Shown here: positions 1 through 9,222 of the stretch, one piece after another
How positions within the stretch are numbered: position 1 is the first letter of the stretch
Layout of the letters: each line of letters opens with the position of its first letter
Source of the DNA: Pseudomonadota bacterium
GTDB taxonomy: Bacteria > Pseudomonadota > Alphaproteobacteria > Micavibrionales > UBA2020
Direction of reading: 5' to 3'
Assembly (NCBI GenBank): GCA_021845905.1
Contig: JAJZVA010000001.1
Span: 186,001-250,000 of the forward strand
DNA length: 64,000 bases
Position numbers and translations under genes: made by a program
Notes under the pieces: generated by a model
Databases searched by the model: none
What the model saw: the letters and a program-made list of their open reading frames with translations, nothing else
Told to the model about the DNA's origin: nothing

Positions 1-173
1 CAGTAATTGAAAAGTTTGAGAAAACCATAGCGCCGTTAATGGCACGTATTCTAAATAACCGCAAAGAAAACGTTTCTTTATCCCAAACCCGCGACCTTCT
101 GCTGCCCCGCCTCATTTCCGGCAAGCTGCGCGTGCGCGATGCAGAACAAAAAATCAAGGAGGCCATAGGATGA
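1..173 (+). CDS. hsdS: Type I restriction enzyme specificity subunit HsdS (3' end only)
   Basis: Only the last 56 codons lie in the window; the reading frame begins at position 3 and ends in TGA at 171-173. The visible tail ends with the pattern L-L-P-R-L-I-S-G-K-L-R-V, which is typical of the C-terminus of HsdS proteins after the second target-recognition domain. HsdS gives DNA sequence specificity to the type I methylase/nuclease complex with HsdM and HsdR. The stop overlaps the next start by 4 bp (ATGA), so it is translationally coupled to the nuclease gene at 170. hsdM is not in the window and is expected to the left. Confidence 0.85.
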   Translation, partial: VIEKFEKTIAPLMARILNNRKENVSLSQTRDLLLPRLISGKLRVRDAEQKIKEAIG

Positions 174-1132
174 GCGCTTCTTATCATTACCCTCCAGAAT
201 TAATGACCATTCTTAAAGACGCCATACCAAAACTTTGTAAATCAAAAAGAGATTTACTGACTTTCTTCAAAGGGTGCGGCATCCAAAACGAAATTGTTCA
301 ACCATTTGAGACGCTACTTAAAGAAGACAAAGAAAATTTTAACAAGTACCGCGTTACTGCTGAACTTTTAGAAAAAATAAATGAATTGGGCGATAACGGA
401 ATACGCCTTCGCCGTGAACTTTTAAAAAGGGTCACGGAAATTGAAGACTTTTCTATTTGCTGGGAAAATGACCAAGCCGCTGCTAGGGGATTGGTTTCTC
501 AAATTCGAGATATCGTTAACGTCAAAGACAGTTTTACGCGGATGCGTAATGAAAAAGAAGCAGAACAAAGAAAAAGGATTGAGGCTGAACAAGCCGCCAT
601 TACAAAAAATAAAGAAAAGGCCGATAAAATAGAAAAAGCAAAATCGGCATTTTTTGCTCTTTTTGGAGAAGATAATCCCCATACACGCGGTAAACGTCTG
701 GAAAAAGCATTGACAGATTTGTTTGATGCTTTTGAGATTACGGTGAAAGAAGCTTTCACCGTCAAGGCTCCTGATACGGACCAAGTCGTAGAACAGATTG
801 ACGGTATGGTAGAACTTGAAGGCCATATTTACCTCACAGAAATGAAATGGTGGAAAAACAGTATCGGCGTTGCAGAAATATCTCCACACCTCGTCAGGGT
901 TTTTAGTAGAGGTGGTCAAGCAAGGGCTTTCTTTATTTCGTATTCAAATTTCACAGAACCAGCCATTCAGCAATGCAGAGACGCCTTAGCGGGCGGGGCT
1001 ATTGTATGCCTTGTGCAAGTAGAAGAAATTGTAGACGCCCTTAATTCCGGGGCGGACTTGAAGAAGCTTTTGAAAAAGAAAGTACAAGCTGCAATTTCGC
1101 ACAAGAACCCCTTATTTAGGGATGTAGCATAA
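170..1132 (+). CDS. PD-(D/E)XK (Mrr-like) nuclease-domain protein inserted between hsdS and hsdR
   Basis: A 320-residue soluble protein in three visible parts. Residues 1-115 are helical with no recognised catalytic motif. Residues about 124-160 are a highly charged K/E/R-rich likely coiled coil. Residues about 160-300 look like an Mrr/restriction-endonuclease fold: a helix with G174-K175-R176-L177-E178, then Q209-I-D211 and E224-M-K226, the D...E-x-K signature. It is locked in the operon: 4 bp overlap with hsdS and 1 bp overlap (TAATG) with hsdR. The base composition is visibly more AT-rich than hsdR, suggesting separate acquisition. The standard type I enzyme needs only R, M and S, so this is an accessory nuclease, possibly a type IV-like or phage-sensing add-on. 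The target and the role of the N-terminal region are unknown. Confidence 0.7.
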   Translation: MSASYHYPPELMTILKDAIPKLCKSKRDLLTFFKGCGIQNEIVQPFETLLKEDKENFNKYRVTAELLEKINELGDNGIRLRRELLKRVTEIEDFSICWENDQAAARGLVSQIRDIVNVKDSFTRMRNEKEAEQRKRIEAEQAAITKNKEKADKIEKAKSAFFALFGEDNPHTRGKRLEKALTDLFDAFEITVKEAFTVKAPDTDQVVEQIDGMVELEGHIYLTEMKWWKNSIGVAEISPHLVRVFSRGGQARAFFISYSNFTEPAIQQCRDALAGGAIVCLVQVEEIVDALNSGADLKKLLKKKVQAAISHKNPLFRDVA

Positions 1133-4100
1133 TGAAAATAACCGAAGACCATCTTGAACAAGCCGCGCTCGACTGGTTCCGGTCATTGGGATACGAGGCC
1201 GTTTTCGGGCCGGATATCGCGCCGGAGGATGACGTTTCCGCGCCGGAGCGCACAAACTACAAGGAAGTCATTCTGGCCGACCGTCTGCATGACAGACTCG
1301 CCGCAATCAATCCCGCCCTTCCCGCCGCCGCCATTGACGACGCCATAGGCCAGATACTCAAGCCAAACCTGCCGACACTTATTCAGATCAACCGCCAGTT
1401 TCACCGCTTTCTGCGTGATGGCGTGAAGGTCGAATATCAGCGCGGAAACGAAACGGTCGGCGATATCGTGAAGCTGGCGGATTTCACGCACCCTGAAAGA
1501 AACGACTGGCTGGTCGTCAACCAGTTTTCCATTCAGGGGCCGCACCATACGCGCCGCCCCGATATTATCGTTTTCCTCAACGGCCTGCCCATCGCGGTGC
1601 TGGAACTGAAAAATCCCGGCGACGAAAACGCCGATATCTGGAAGGCTTTCGACCAGTTCCAAACCTACAAAGAGCAAATCCCCGACCTGTTCAATACCAA
1701 TGAAATGCTGATTATCTCGGACGGCATAACGGCGCGGATGGGGTCGCTTACGTCCGATAAGGAAAGATTTTCGGCATGGCGCACAATCGACGGACGGGAA
1801 ACGGACCCTCTCGGCGAATTTCGAGAACTCGAAACCCTCATTAAAGGCGTTTTTGCAAAAGAATTCCTGCTGGACTACCTGCAAAATTTTATTTTATTCG
1901 AGGAAGACAAGGGCGATATCATTAAAAAGATTGCAGGCTATCACCAATTCCACGCCGTGCGGCTGGCTGTCGCCAAAACGCTGAAAGCGGCGGCGGCGGA
2001 CGGCGACCGCAAGGCGGGCGTCGTCTGGCATACGCAAGGCTCCGGCAAGAGTATTTCCATGGTTTGCTATGCGGGCAAGGTCATGACCGACCCCGCCATG
2101 AAAAACCCCACAATCCTTGTTGTTACAGATAGAAACGACCTCGACGGGCAACTTTTCGCAACTTTCAGCATGGGAAAAGATTTGCTGCGCGAGGTTCCCG
2201 TGCAAGCCGAAAGCCGCAAGGAATTACGCGATTTGCTGGCGGACAGGCCCTCCGGCGGTATTATCTTTACGACCATACAGAAATTCAGCCCCGGCGAGGA
2301 AGAAGACGCCTTCCCTATCCTGTCAGAGCGCCAGAACATTGTCGTCATATGCGACGAAGCGCACCGGACGCAATACGGCCTCACCGCCCGCCTCAATAAA
2401 AAGGGCGAATACGAATACGGCTACGCCAAGCACATGCGCGACGGCCTGCCCGTCGCAACTTTTATTGCTTTTACAGGAACCCCTGTATCCCAAACCGACC
2501 GCGACACGCGGGCTGTCTTCGGCGCGGATATTCACGTTTACGACATGGAACAGGCGCAAACGGACAGAGCAACCGTTCCCATTTTCTACGAAAGCCGCCT
2601 CGCGAAGCTGGAACTCAACGAAAACGAGCGCCCGACCATTGACGATGAAATGGACGAACTGACCGAAGACGAAGAAGAAAACGATGCCGCCCGCATAAAA
2701 TCCCGCTGGGCCGCGCTGGAAAAACTGGCCGGAGCAGAACCGCGCCTAAAACAGGTCGCCAAAGATATTGTCGAACACTTTGAGAACAGACTACGCGTTA
2801 TCGACGGCAAGGCCATGATCGTTGCTATGAGCCGCGACATATGCGTGCATCTATATAACGAAATCGTTGATTTGCGCCCGGAATGGCACGACGACGACCC
2901 GAAAAAAGGCTTTATCAAGATCATTATGACGGGGTCATCCAGCGACAAGCCCCTGCTGCGCCCGCATATCTATTCAAAACAAATCCGAAAGGACTTGGAA
3001 AAACGTTTCAAAGACCCTGACGACCCGTTCAAAATCGTTATCGTGCGGGATATGTGGCTGACTGGCTTTGATGCACCATGCCTGCATACAATGTATATCG
3101 ACAAGCCGATGCGCGGACACAACCTCATGCAGGCTATCGCCCGCGTTAACCGCGTCTTTAAGGACAAGCCGGGTGGCCTTGTCGTCGATTATATCGGCAT
3201 TGCCCATGAACTGCAAAAAGCCCTGAAAGAATATACGGCTAGTGGCGGCAAGGGAAAACCCACCGAAGTGATCGAGCAGGCTTTTGAGGTTTTCCTTGAG
3301 AAACTTAGCGTCGCACGCGGCATGATGCACGGCTTCGATTACTCGGATTACGAAGCGGAGGCATTTGAACTTTTGCCCGGCGCAGCAAACCATATTTTAG
3401 GCCAGAAGGACGGCAAAAAGCGCTTTTCCGACTGCATAACGGGCATGAGCCAAGCCTACGCGCTATGCAGCACCTACGATGAAGCCCTTGCCTACCGTGA
3501 GGAAGTCGCCTTCCTGCAAGCCGTAAAAGCGGCCATTACCAAGCATGAAACGGCCACCGGAAAACTGGCCGACGAACAGCGCGAACATGCCTTGCGCCAG
3601 ATCGTTAGCAAAGCCATTGCAGCGGACGGAGTCGTGGATATTTTCGCTGCCGCAGGGGTGAATAAGCCAGATATCGGCATTTTATCCGATGAATTCCTAA
3701 ACGACATACGCATGATGCCGGAGCGTAATCTAGCCGTGGAACTTCTGGAACGTCTGCTAAAAAATGATATTAAATCCAGATTTAAAAACAACGTTGTCCA
3801 GAATAAGAAATTCAGCGACCTGCTGCAAAATGCACTTAATAAATACCACAACCGCGCCATAGAAGCCTCGCAGGTCATCGAGGAACTTATCGCCATGGCC
3901 AAAGACTTTCGCGCCGCCGCTGAACGTGGCCATGATTTGGGCTTAAATCCGGCGGAAGTGGCTTTCTATGATGCTCTCGAAACAAACGAAGCCTCGGTGC
4001 GGGAACTTGGAGATGACACCCTGCGCCAGATTGCCGTCGAATTGACGGACCAACTGCGCAAAAACGTTTCCGTGGACTGGTCAGTGCGCGAAACCGTCCG

Positions 4101-4227
4101 CGCCAAGCTACGGCTCATGGTCAAGCGTATCTTACGGAAGTACAAATATCCGCCTGACCTTGAACAGCGTGCCATTGACCTTGTTTTGTCACAGGCGGAA
4201 ACGCTTTCCGAAGAATGGTCTGAATAG
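1132..4227 (+). CDS. hsdR: Type I restriction endonuclease motor/nuclease subunit HsdR
   Basis: A 1031-residue protein of normal HsdR length. The N-terminal PD-(D/E)XK nuclease shows D144 followed by E158-L-K160. The SF2 translocase follows: Walker A T301-Q-G-S-G-K-S307, DEAH at 408-411, and later helicase motifs including T-G-F-D-A and Q-A-I-A-R-V-N-R near residues 645-680. The C-terminal third is helical and would dock on the methylase core. It cuts unmodified DNA after ATP-driven translocation, together with HsdM and HsdS. All key residues seen are intact, so the enzyme looks functional. The start overlaps the preceding nuclease gene by one base. It is the last gene of the hsd operon. Confidence 0.95.
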   Translation: MKITEDHLEQAALDWFRSLGYEAVFGPDIAPEDDVSAPERTNYKEVILADRLHDRLAAINPALPAAAIDDAIGQILKPNLPTLIQINRQFHRFLRDGVKVEYQRGNETVGDIVKLADFTHPERNDWLVVNQFSIQGPHHTRRPDIIVFLNGLPIAVLELKNPGDENADIWKAFDQFQTYKEQIPDLFNTNEMLIISDGITARMGSLTSDKERFSAWRTIDGRETDPLGEFRELETLIKGVFAKEFLLDYLQNFILFEEDKGDIIKKIAGYHQFHAVRLAVAKTLKAAAADGDRKAGVVWHTQGSGKSISMVCYAGKVMTDPAMKNPTILVVTDRNDLDGQLFATFSMGKDLLREVPVQAESRKELRDLLADRPSGGIIFTTIQKFSPGEEEDAFPILSERQNIVVICDEAHRTQYGLTARLNKKGEYEYGYAKHMRDGLPVATFIAFTGTPVSQTDRDTRAVFGADIHVYDMEQAQTDRATVPIFYESRLAKLELNENERPTIDDEMDELTEDEEENDAARIKSRWAALEKLAGAEPRLKQVAKDIVEHFENRLRVIDGKAMIVAMSRDICVHLYNEIVDLRPEWHDDDPKKGFIKIIMTGSSSDKPLLRPHIYSKQIRKDLEKRFKDPDDPFKIVIVRDMWLTGFDAPCLHTMYIDKPMRGHNLMQAIARVNRVFKDKPGGLVVDYIGIAHELQKALKEYTASGGKGKPTEVIEQAFEVFLEKLSVARGMMHGFDYSDYEAEAFELLPGAANHILGQKDGKKRFSDCITGMSQAYALCSTYDEALAYREEVAFLQAVKAAITKHETATGKLADEQREHALRQIVSKAIAADGVVDIFAAAGVNKPDIGILSDEFLNDIRMMPERNLAVELLERLLKNDIKSRFKNNVVQNKKFSDLLQNALNKYHNRAIEASQVIEELIAMAKDFRAAAERGHDLGLNPAEVAFYDALETNEASVRELGDDTLRQIAVELTDQLRKNVSVDWSVRETVRAKLRLMVKRILRKYKYPPDLEQRAIDLVLSQAETLSEEWSE

Positions 4228-4232
4228 CCCCC

Positions 4233-4457
4233 TCAATATTCCGCCGTGCTGGATACTATGTTGTCTTCGGCCCACTGGATTAGGTCTTTCCGACGATACC
4301 GGACGGACCGTTGTGATATTTTGACAAATCTTGGGCCGCCCCCGCGATACCGCCAGTTTTGCAGGGCGCGGACGGAATGGCCCAAAAAGGCCGCCGCTTC
4401 TTTTTCATTAATCAGCATGTCCAAGTGGTCATGCTCTGTTTGGGTTAATCGATTCAT
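4233..4457 (-). CDS. AlpA/excisionase-like helix-turn-helix regulator
   Basis: A 74-residue protein. Residues 13-60 match the MerR/AlpA-type winged helix seen in phage excisionases and AlpA regulators: L-I-N-E-K-E-A-A-A-F-L-G, then R-A-L-Q-N-W-R-Y-R-G-G-G-P-R-F-V-K, then a basic strand and a final amphipathic helix. The ATG is preceded by GAGG seven bases upstream. It runs convergent to hsdR with only 5 bp between the stops, and lies between hsdR and the 3' end of a tRNA-Lys gene. This is the usual position of a recombination directionality factor in tRNA-integrated islands. No integrase is present in the window, so it may be a remnant or may act on an integrase further left. Confidence 0.75.
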   Translation of the reverse strand: MNRLTQTEHDHLDMLINEKEAAAFLGHSVRALQNWRYRGGGPRFVKISQRSVRYRRKDLIQWAEDNIVSSTAEY

Positions 4458-4614
4458 TTCTCTACCTCATGTTTTGCTGTGAAGCGCCTCAGTGCGTTCC
4501 ATACCGCCTATAGTGAGGTAAAATACGGATTCAAATAACTCCCCAAAGCACTACCCAAACCGCTACTCACTACGAAAAAGGATTCGTTCAAGCAGTATTC
4601 CGCGTGGTGATTTC

Positions 4615-4636
4615 AGGTCACTTATAGGTCACTTAG
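4615..4636. repeat. Two tandem 11-bp direct repeats (AGGTCACTTAt/g)
   Basis: AGGTCACTTAT at 4615-4625 is followed directly by AGGTCACTTAG at 4626-4636, about one helical turn apart. They lie between the AlpA-like gene and the tRNA-Lys 3' end, inside a 223-bp non-coding stretch (4458-4680) that has no other gene. Tandem, helically phased repeats in this position are what excisionase-type proteins bind; that function is inference. Confidence 0.45.
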
Positions 4637-4680
4637 AATTTTTATGAGGATGAAGAATGTTATATAAGTATTTGAAAAAA

Positions 4681-4756
4681 TGGTGATCCCGGTGGGATTT
4701 GAACCCACGACCCTCTGATTAAAAGTCAGATGCTCTACCGCTGAGCTACGGAATCA
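4681..4756 (-). tRNA. tRNA-Lys (anticodon TTT)
   Basis: Read on the minus strand, all elements of a tRNA are present. The acceptor stem pairs TGATTCC with GGGATCA, the D arm has TAGCTCAGCGGTAGAGC, and the anticodon loop is CTTTTAA, giving anticodon TTT. The T arm has GGGTTCAAATCCC, and a 3' CCA is encoded (TGG at 4681-4683). The 3' end faces the restriction/AlpA block, the usual orientation for an integrative element inserted at a tRNA 3' end. Confidence 0.96.
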
Positions 4757-4939
4757 TAATGTCACGAGACATTAAGGGATTTTCTTATATGCGGTCAATA
4801 GTTTAAGCAAAAATAATATTTTGTAAATCACATATTTATTACATAATCATTATTTTAAGGGGTGTTTGGCATGGACAGTCCGCGCCGCGCCGTTTAATCT
4901 GCCCGAACGCTCAAAACAACAGGGAACACAAGGAATTCG

Positions 4940-5539
4940 ATGGCCTCCGACCTTAACAAAACGCGCATGCGCGACACCCGCCTGCTGGTGCTTTTCCTTC
5001 TTCTGGCGGTGCTTTTCACAACGCCGGTGCTGCACGGCCTTCCTTACGAGTTGCTCCGTCTCGCGGGCTATTTCCTGCTGGTGGTCTGCGCGATCGGGCG
5101 GATGTACAGCACGGCCTTCATCGGCGGAGTGAAAAATGAAAAGCTGATCACCGTTGGCCCCTACGCCATGTGCCGCAACCCGCTTTATTTCTTCTCGCTG
5201 ACGGGCGCGGCCGGCCTGGGATTGCTGTGGGGCGAGATCATCCCGACGCTGGTGATCTTCATCGGCTTCCTGCTGGTTTATATCAGGCTGATCGGCCGCG
5301 AGGAGGCTTTTCTGGCGGAAAAGTTCGGCGCGGATTTTACGGCTTTCAAACAAAGCACACCGCGCCTCTGGCCTGATTTCAAAAGATACAACGCGCCGGA
5401 CGAATTGCTCTTTCAGCCCCGCTATTTCAACATGTCGGTGCGCGACGCGGTGTGGTGGTTCGTGCCCGCGCCGGTGTTTGAATTGGTTTCCCATCTGCAT
5501 CACGCGCATGTCATCCCCACGTTCCTGCGGCTTCTCTGA
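4940..5539 (+). CDS. Isoprenylcysteine/phospholipid methyltransferase-family membrane protein
   Basis: A 199-residue polytopic membrane protein. Hydrophobic segments lie near residues 14-32, 36-50, 78-92 and 95-112. The family signature [11 protein letters not shown] is at about 74-84, followed by R-E-E and F-G-A-D-F and then P-R-L-W-P. This is the C-terminal SAM-binding pattern of the ICMT/PEMT superfamily. Such enzymes methylate membrane-associated substrates with SAM; in bacteria the true substrate is usually unknown. The stop overlaps the mutS start (TGATG), so the two are translationally coupled, although no functional link to mismatch repair is evident. Confidence 0.8.
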   Translation: MASDLNKTRMRDTRLLVLFLLLAVLFTTPVLHGLPYELLRLAGYFLLVVCAIGRMYSTAFIGGVKNEKLITVGPYAMCRNPLYFFSLTGAAGLGLLWGEIIPTLVIFIGFLLVYIRLIGREEAFLAEKFGADFTAFKQSTPRLWPDFKRYNAPDELLFQPRYFNMSVRDAVWWFVPAPVFELVSHLHHAHVIPTFLRLL

Positions 5540-8187
5540 TGGCGGACGCGGCGAAAAAAGAAGCGCTTACACCGATGATGACGCAGTATCTCGCCGTCAA
5601 GGAAGCGCATCCGGACTGCCTGCTCTTTTACCGCATGGGCGATTTTTACGAACTCTTTTTCGACGACGCAGTGACGGCGGCGGCCGCTCTCGACATCACC
5701 CTCACCAGCCGCGCCGACACGCCGATGTGCGGCGTGCCGTGGCACGCGCATGAGACCTATCTCGCCAGGCTGATCAAGCTCGGCCACAAGGTCGCGATCT
5801 GCGAGCAGGTCGAAACGCCGGAAGAAGCGAAACAGCGCGGCGGTTACAAGGCGCTGGTGCGGCGCGACGTCATCCGCGTGGTCACCCCCGGCACGCTGAC
5901 GGAAGACACGCTGCTTGAAAAGAACAGCAACAATTACCTGATGGCGCTCGCGGAAGCGGGCAACGCTTTCGGCATGTCGTGGCTTGATCTTTCGACCGGC
6001 GATTTCACCTTGCAACCGCTATTGCCGCAGAACCTCGGCGCGGCGCTGGAGCGCGTTTCCCCCGGCGAGATCCTCGTCTCCGAAAAGCTGACGCAGAACC
6101 CCGGCTTGTTCGAGGTGTTCGCCGGTTACAAATCCAAACTCACCGTCCAGCCGCAGAGCCGTTTTGACAGCGAGAACGCGCGCAAACGCCTCGAAAGAAT
6201 CTTCGGCGTCGGCACGCTGGAGAGCTTCGGCGCTTTTTCCCGCGCGGAAATCGCCGCCGCGGGCGCGCTGATCGACTATGTGGAGCTGACGCAAAAAGGC
6301 AAGTTCCCGCGCCTCTCGCAACCGCGGCAATTACAACTCGGCGCGGTGATGGAGATCGACGCCGCCACGCGCAAAAATCTCGAACTCACCCACACATTGA
6401 GCGGCCAGCGGCAGGGCAGCCTGCTTTCCGTTCTCGATAAAACCGTCACCGGCGGCGGAGCGCGGCTTCTTGCCCGTCATCTCGCCATGCCGCTCACCGA
6501 TCCTGACAAGATCAACCGCCGCCTCGACATGGTGGAATTTTTCGCGGGCAAAAACAATCTTCGCGCCGACACGCGGCAGTTTTTACAGCGCTGCGCGGAT
6601 ATCGAACGCGCCATCGCGCGCCTGAGCCTCGAGCGCGGCGGCCCGCGCGACCTCGCCGCGATCCGCGATACGCTGGCGCAAACGGTGCAACTGCACAAAC
6701 TTCTCAATGCGGGCGATCTGCCGCAGGGCATCGCAGCGGCGCTTCAAACGCTCGCGCTGTGGGGGTCGCACCATCCGCTGATCGACCAGCTCGAGCGCGC
6801 GCTGAGCACCGATCTTCCCGTGCTGACGCGCGACGGCGGCTTCATCGCCTGCGGCTACGCGCCGAAGCTCGACGAACTGACGCGCCTGCGCGACGACAGC
6901 CGCCAGCATATCGCGCAGTTGCAGGCGAAATACGCGCAGAAATCCGGGATTTCCGGCCTCAAGATCAAGCACAACAACATCCTCGGCTATTACATCGAAG
7001 CCACGGCGACCCACGCCGACAAGCTCCATCTCGACAAAGAAACCTTCATCCACCGCCAGACGATGGCGAATGCGGCGCGTTTCACGACGACGGAGCTTTC
7101 GGAACTTGAGCAAAAAATCTCCGAAGCCGCAGGGAAAGCGCTGGCGCTCGAATTGCAACTCTTCGCCGATCTGGTGCGCGAAGTCATGGCGCAGGGCGAA
7201 CTGATCGCCAGAACCGCGAACGCCCTCGCCGCGCTCGATGTCGCATCGGCGCTGGCCGAGCTTGCAGTGAAAAACAGATACACGCGTCCGCAAGTTGACG
7301 CATCCACCACTTTCGACATCAAGGGCGGACGGCATCCCGTCGTCGAAATCGCGCTCAAAAAGCAGGACAACGCCGACTTCATCGCCAACGATTGCGAGCT
7401 CGCGCAAGATTCCCGCCTCTGGCTGCTCACCGGCCCCAACATGGCGGGGAAATCGACGTTCCTGCGGCAGAATGCGCTGATCGCGCTGATGGCGCAGATG
7501 GGCTCTTACATTCCGGCGACCTCGGCGCATATCGGCACGGTGGACCGCCTCTTCAGCCGCGTCGGCGCGGCGGACGATCTCGCGCGCGGGCGCTCGACCT
7601 TCATGGTCGAGATGGTCGAAACCGCGACGATCCTCAATCAGGCGACGGAGCGGTCATTGGTCATCCTCGATGAAATCGGCCGCGGCACGGCGACCTATGA
7701 CGGCTTGTCGATCGCCTGGGCGTGCCTTGAATATCTGCACGAGACCAACAAATGCCGCGCCCTCTTCGCCACGCACTATCACGAACTCACGGGTCTCACC
7801 CAAACCCTGCCGCGCCTCTCCTGCCACACCATGCGCGTGCGCGAGTGGAAGGACAATATCGTTTTCATGCATGAAGTGGCGGATGGCACGGCGGACAGGT
7901 CATACGGCATCCACGTCGCCAAACTCGCAGGGCTGCCGCCGCAGGTCATCGCCCGCGCCGAGGAGGTTTTGAAAACCATCGAAACCACCAAAACCTCCGG
8001 CGGCAAACCGATGAAGGCCGCCGACCTGCCGCTGTTCACCGCCCCACTTGCAATCAATAAGTCGGCGATGAGTCCGCCGCCGCAAAAATCCTCCGCCGTC
8101 GAGGATGCGCTCAAAGACATCGACCCGGATGCGCTCAGCCCCAAAGACGCACTCGAAGCTCTCTATAAATTGAAAAGCATTCTCTGA
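5539..8187 (+). CDS. mutS: DNA mismatch repair protein MutS
   Basis: An 882-residue MutS of typical length. The mismatch-binding domain has the G-D-F-Y-E-L-F motif with F36 and E38, the same numbering as in E. coli MutS. Connector, lever and clamp regions follow. The ABC-type ATPase has Walker A G632-P-N-M-A-G-K-S-T640 and a Walker B region [12 protein letters not shown] helix-turn-helix dimerisation region and a C-terminal tail ending in [10 protein letters not shown] complete it. MutS recognises base mismatches and small loops and recruits MutL. The ATG overlaps the preceding stop by one base. Confidence 0.98.
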   Translation: MADAAKKEALTPMMTQYLAVKEAHPDCLLFYRMGDFYELFFDDAVTAAAALDITLTSRADTPMCGVPWHAHETYLARLIKLGHKVAICEQVETPEEAKQRGGYKALVRRDVIRVVTPGTLTEDTLLEKNSNNYLMALAEAGNAFGMSWLDLSTGDFTLQPLLPQNLGAALERVSPGEILVSEKLTQNPGLFEVFAGYKSKLTVQPQSRFDSENARKRLERIFGVGTLESFGAFSRAEIAAAGALIDYVELTQKGKFPRLSQPRQLQLGAVMEIDAATRKNLELTHTLSGQRQGSLLSVLDKTVTGGGARLLARHLAMPLTDPDKINRRLDMVEFFAGKNNLRADTRQFLQRCADIERAIARLSLERGGPRDLAAIRDTLAQTVQLHKLLNAGDLPQGIAAALQTLALWGSHHPLIDQLERALSTDLPVLTRDGGFIACGYAPKLDELTRLRDDSRQHIAQLQAKYAQKSGISGLKIKHNNILGYYIEATATHADKLHLDKETFIHRQTMANAARFTTTELSELEQKISEAAGKALALELQLFADLVREVMAQGELIARTANALAALDVASALAELAVKNRYTRPQVDASTTFDIKGGRHPVVEIALKKQDNADFIANDCELAQDSRLWLLTGPNMAGKSTFLRQNALIALMAQMGSYIPATSAHIGTVDRLFSRVGAADDLARGRSTFMVEMVETATILNQATERSLVILDEIGRGTATYDGLSIAWACLEYLHETNKCRALFATHYHELTGLTQTLPRLSCHTMRVREWKDNIVFMHEVADGTADRSYGIHVAKLAGLPPQVIARAEEVLKTIETTKTSGGKPMKAADLPLFTAPLAINKSAMSPPPQKSSAVEDALKDIDPDALSPKDALEALYKLKSIL

Positions 8188-8289
8188 TTTTCAATCTTTT
8201 CAAACAGATATATTTATCCATAAAAATTATTGACATATTTTTATATTGATTTACCTTAAGGCTCCAGTTTTTGAAACAGAAGGTATTTC

Positions 8290-8535
8290 ATGGATAAAGA
8301 ATCGAAATTTTTCTTCAAACACGTGCTGTATTGCAATGAGACCGACTGGACATGCGCCAGGGAACGCACGTACAAAGGCGCTCTTGTGCGCCAGTTCAAA
8401 AACAGCGCCACGAAAGAAAAACTGACCTTCACTTCGTTGCAGGATGGCGACGTCAAAAGAGTGTTCATTCGCGGCACAATCAACGGCCAAAAAGTCATCA
8501 CCAATGCAGCCGTTTCATCCAGCTTTTTCAAATAA
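8290..8535 (+). CDS. Small hypothetical protein, 81 aa
   Basis: I do not recognise this family. The 81-residue product is basic and mostly beta-like: F-F-F-K-H-V-L near the start, then short alternating hydrophobic/charged strands and a C-terminal S-S-S-F-F-K. It has no signal peptide or membrane segment. A TTGACA box at 8230-8235 lies in an AT-rich stretch after mutS; a plausible but weak -10 follows at about 8252-8257. A purine-rich AGAAGG site precedes the ATG. The next small gene begins 23 bp downstream with a much better ribosome site, so the two may be cotranscribed. Confidence 0.6.
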   Translation: MDKESKFFFKHVLYCNETDWTCARERTYKGALVRQFKNSATKEKLTFTSLQDGDVKRVFIRGTINGQKVITNAAVSSSFFK

Positions 8536-8558
8536 AACACACACAACAGGAGAAACAC

Positions 8559-8909
8559 ATGAAACTCACCAAAGGAAAACTGATCGCCGCTTTCGGCGCC
8601 GCCGCACTCGCAGGCGGGATCGCAATCTCGTGCAGCGGAGATGCCGCGTCGTACGCCAAGGATGCGCAGTCATACGTCAAGAATGCCGTCGCGCGCATCG
8701 AGAACGCCACCCCGTCCTACAAATACGATGCGGTATGCCAAACTCCTGACGACGGCGCAGAACTTACCGGCACGATAAAATCAAGCACACCGGCAATCAT
8801 GACCTTCAAAAACGGCACGCTTGTTATAAAGGGCATCGCCAAGATGACGACAACGTTCAAAGGCCTTCCCGTCGATTCCACGTGCCAGCTGAAGCCGCTG
8901 AAAAAATAA
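8559..8909 (+). CDS. Small secreted or lipid-anchored hypothetical protein, 116 aa
   Basis: The start at 8559 was chosen because AGGAG lies eight bases upstream and the product then begins with a classic export signal: M-K-L-T-K-G-K, a hydrophobic stretch A-F-G-A-A-A-L-A-G-G-I-A-I, then S-C at 24-25. The A-I-S-C sequence is a weak lipobox, so either lipoprotein processing or signal peptidase I cleavage is possible. The mature part has an Ala/Tyr-rich helix (about 29-50) and a C-terminal beta region with two cysteines. No family is recognised. The longer reading frame opening at 8352 overlaps the preceding gene and is not preferred. Confidence 0.65.
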   Translation: MKLTKGKLIAAFGAAALAGGIAISCSGDAASYAKDAQSYVKNAVARIENATPSYKYDAVCQTPDDGAELTGTIKSSTPAIMTFKNGTLVIKGIAKMTTTFKGLPVDSTCQLKPLKK

Positions 8910-8924
8910 GATTCGGATAGAGCC

Positions 8925-9221
8925 TTAAGCCAGAAACGCGGGCGGAACGCGCCCCGCGAGAATCTCCACGTTTATCCAGACCTTGCCGGTCACGTAAGGC
9001 TCTTCCGCCAGCCACGCGTCGAGAGCGGCGCGGCTCGCGAAGTCGCATACCAGCACGGAGCCGCACATATTTCCGGCATCGTTCAGCATCGCCACGCCGA
9101 AAAGCATGTTTCCGGCGGCCTTCGCTTCCGCGATCCGCGCGGTATGCGCTTCACGCACGGCCATGCGGCGCGAAAGAGCGTCCGCATCCGTTCCGTCACG
9201 GGCTATAACGATGAACTGCAT
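8925..9221 (-). CDS. YciI-family protein
   Basis: A 98-residue protein matching the YciI-like ferredoxin-like fold. It begins M-Q-F-I-V-I-A-R-D-G, then R-E-A-H-T-A-R-I (H26 is the conserved family histidine), a G-N-M-L-F-G-V strand, S-V-L-V-C-D-F, and a D-A-W-L-A-E-E-P-Y repeat helix before the last strand. The reaction of the family is not established. The start at 9221 was chosen because it gives exactly the family domain; the open frame continues upstream only as antisense/out-of-frame sequence inside sbcB. It follows the sbcB stop by a single base, so it is the second gene of that transcript. Confidence 0.8.
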   Translation of the reverse strand: MQFIVIARDGTDADALSRRMAVREAHTARIAEAKAAGNMLFGVAMLNDAGNMCGSVLVCDFASRAALDAWLAEEPYVTGKVWINVEILAGRVPPAFLA

Positions 9222-9222
9222 G

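Noticed and set aside
4458-4680. Remnant integrase gene between the tRNA and the AlpA-like gene
   Set aside because: I found no integrase motif in this 223-bp stretch on either strand; it appears non-coding.
8352-8558. A longer start for the 116-aa exported protein
   Set aside because: It would overlap the 81-aa gene and bury the signal peptide; AGGAG marks the later start.
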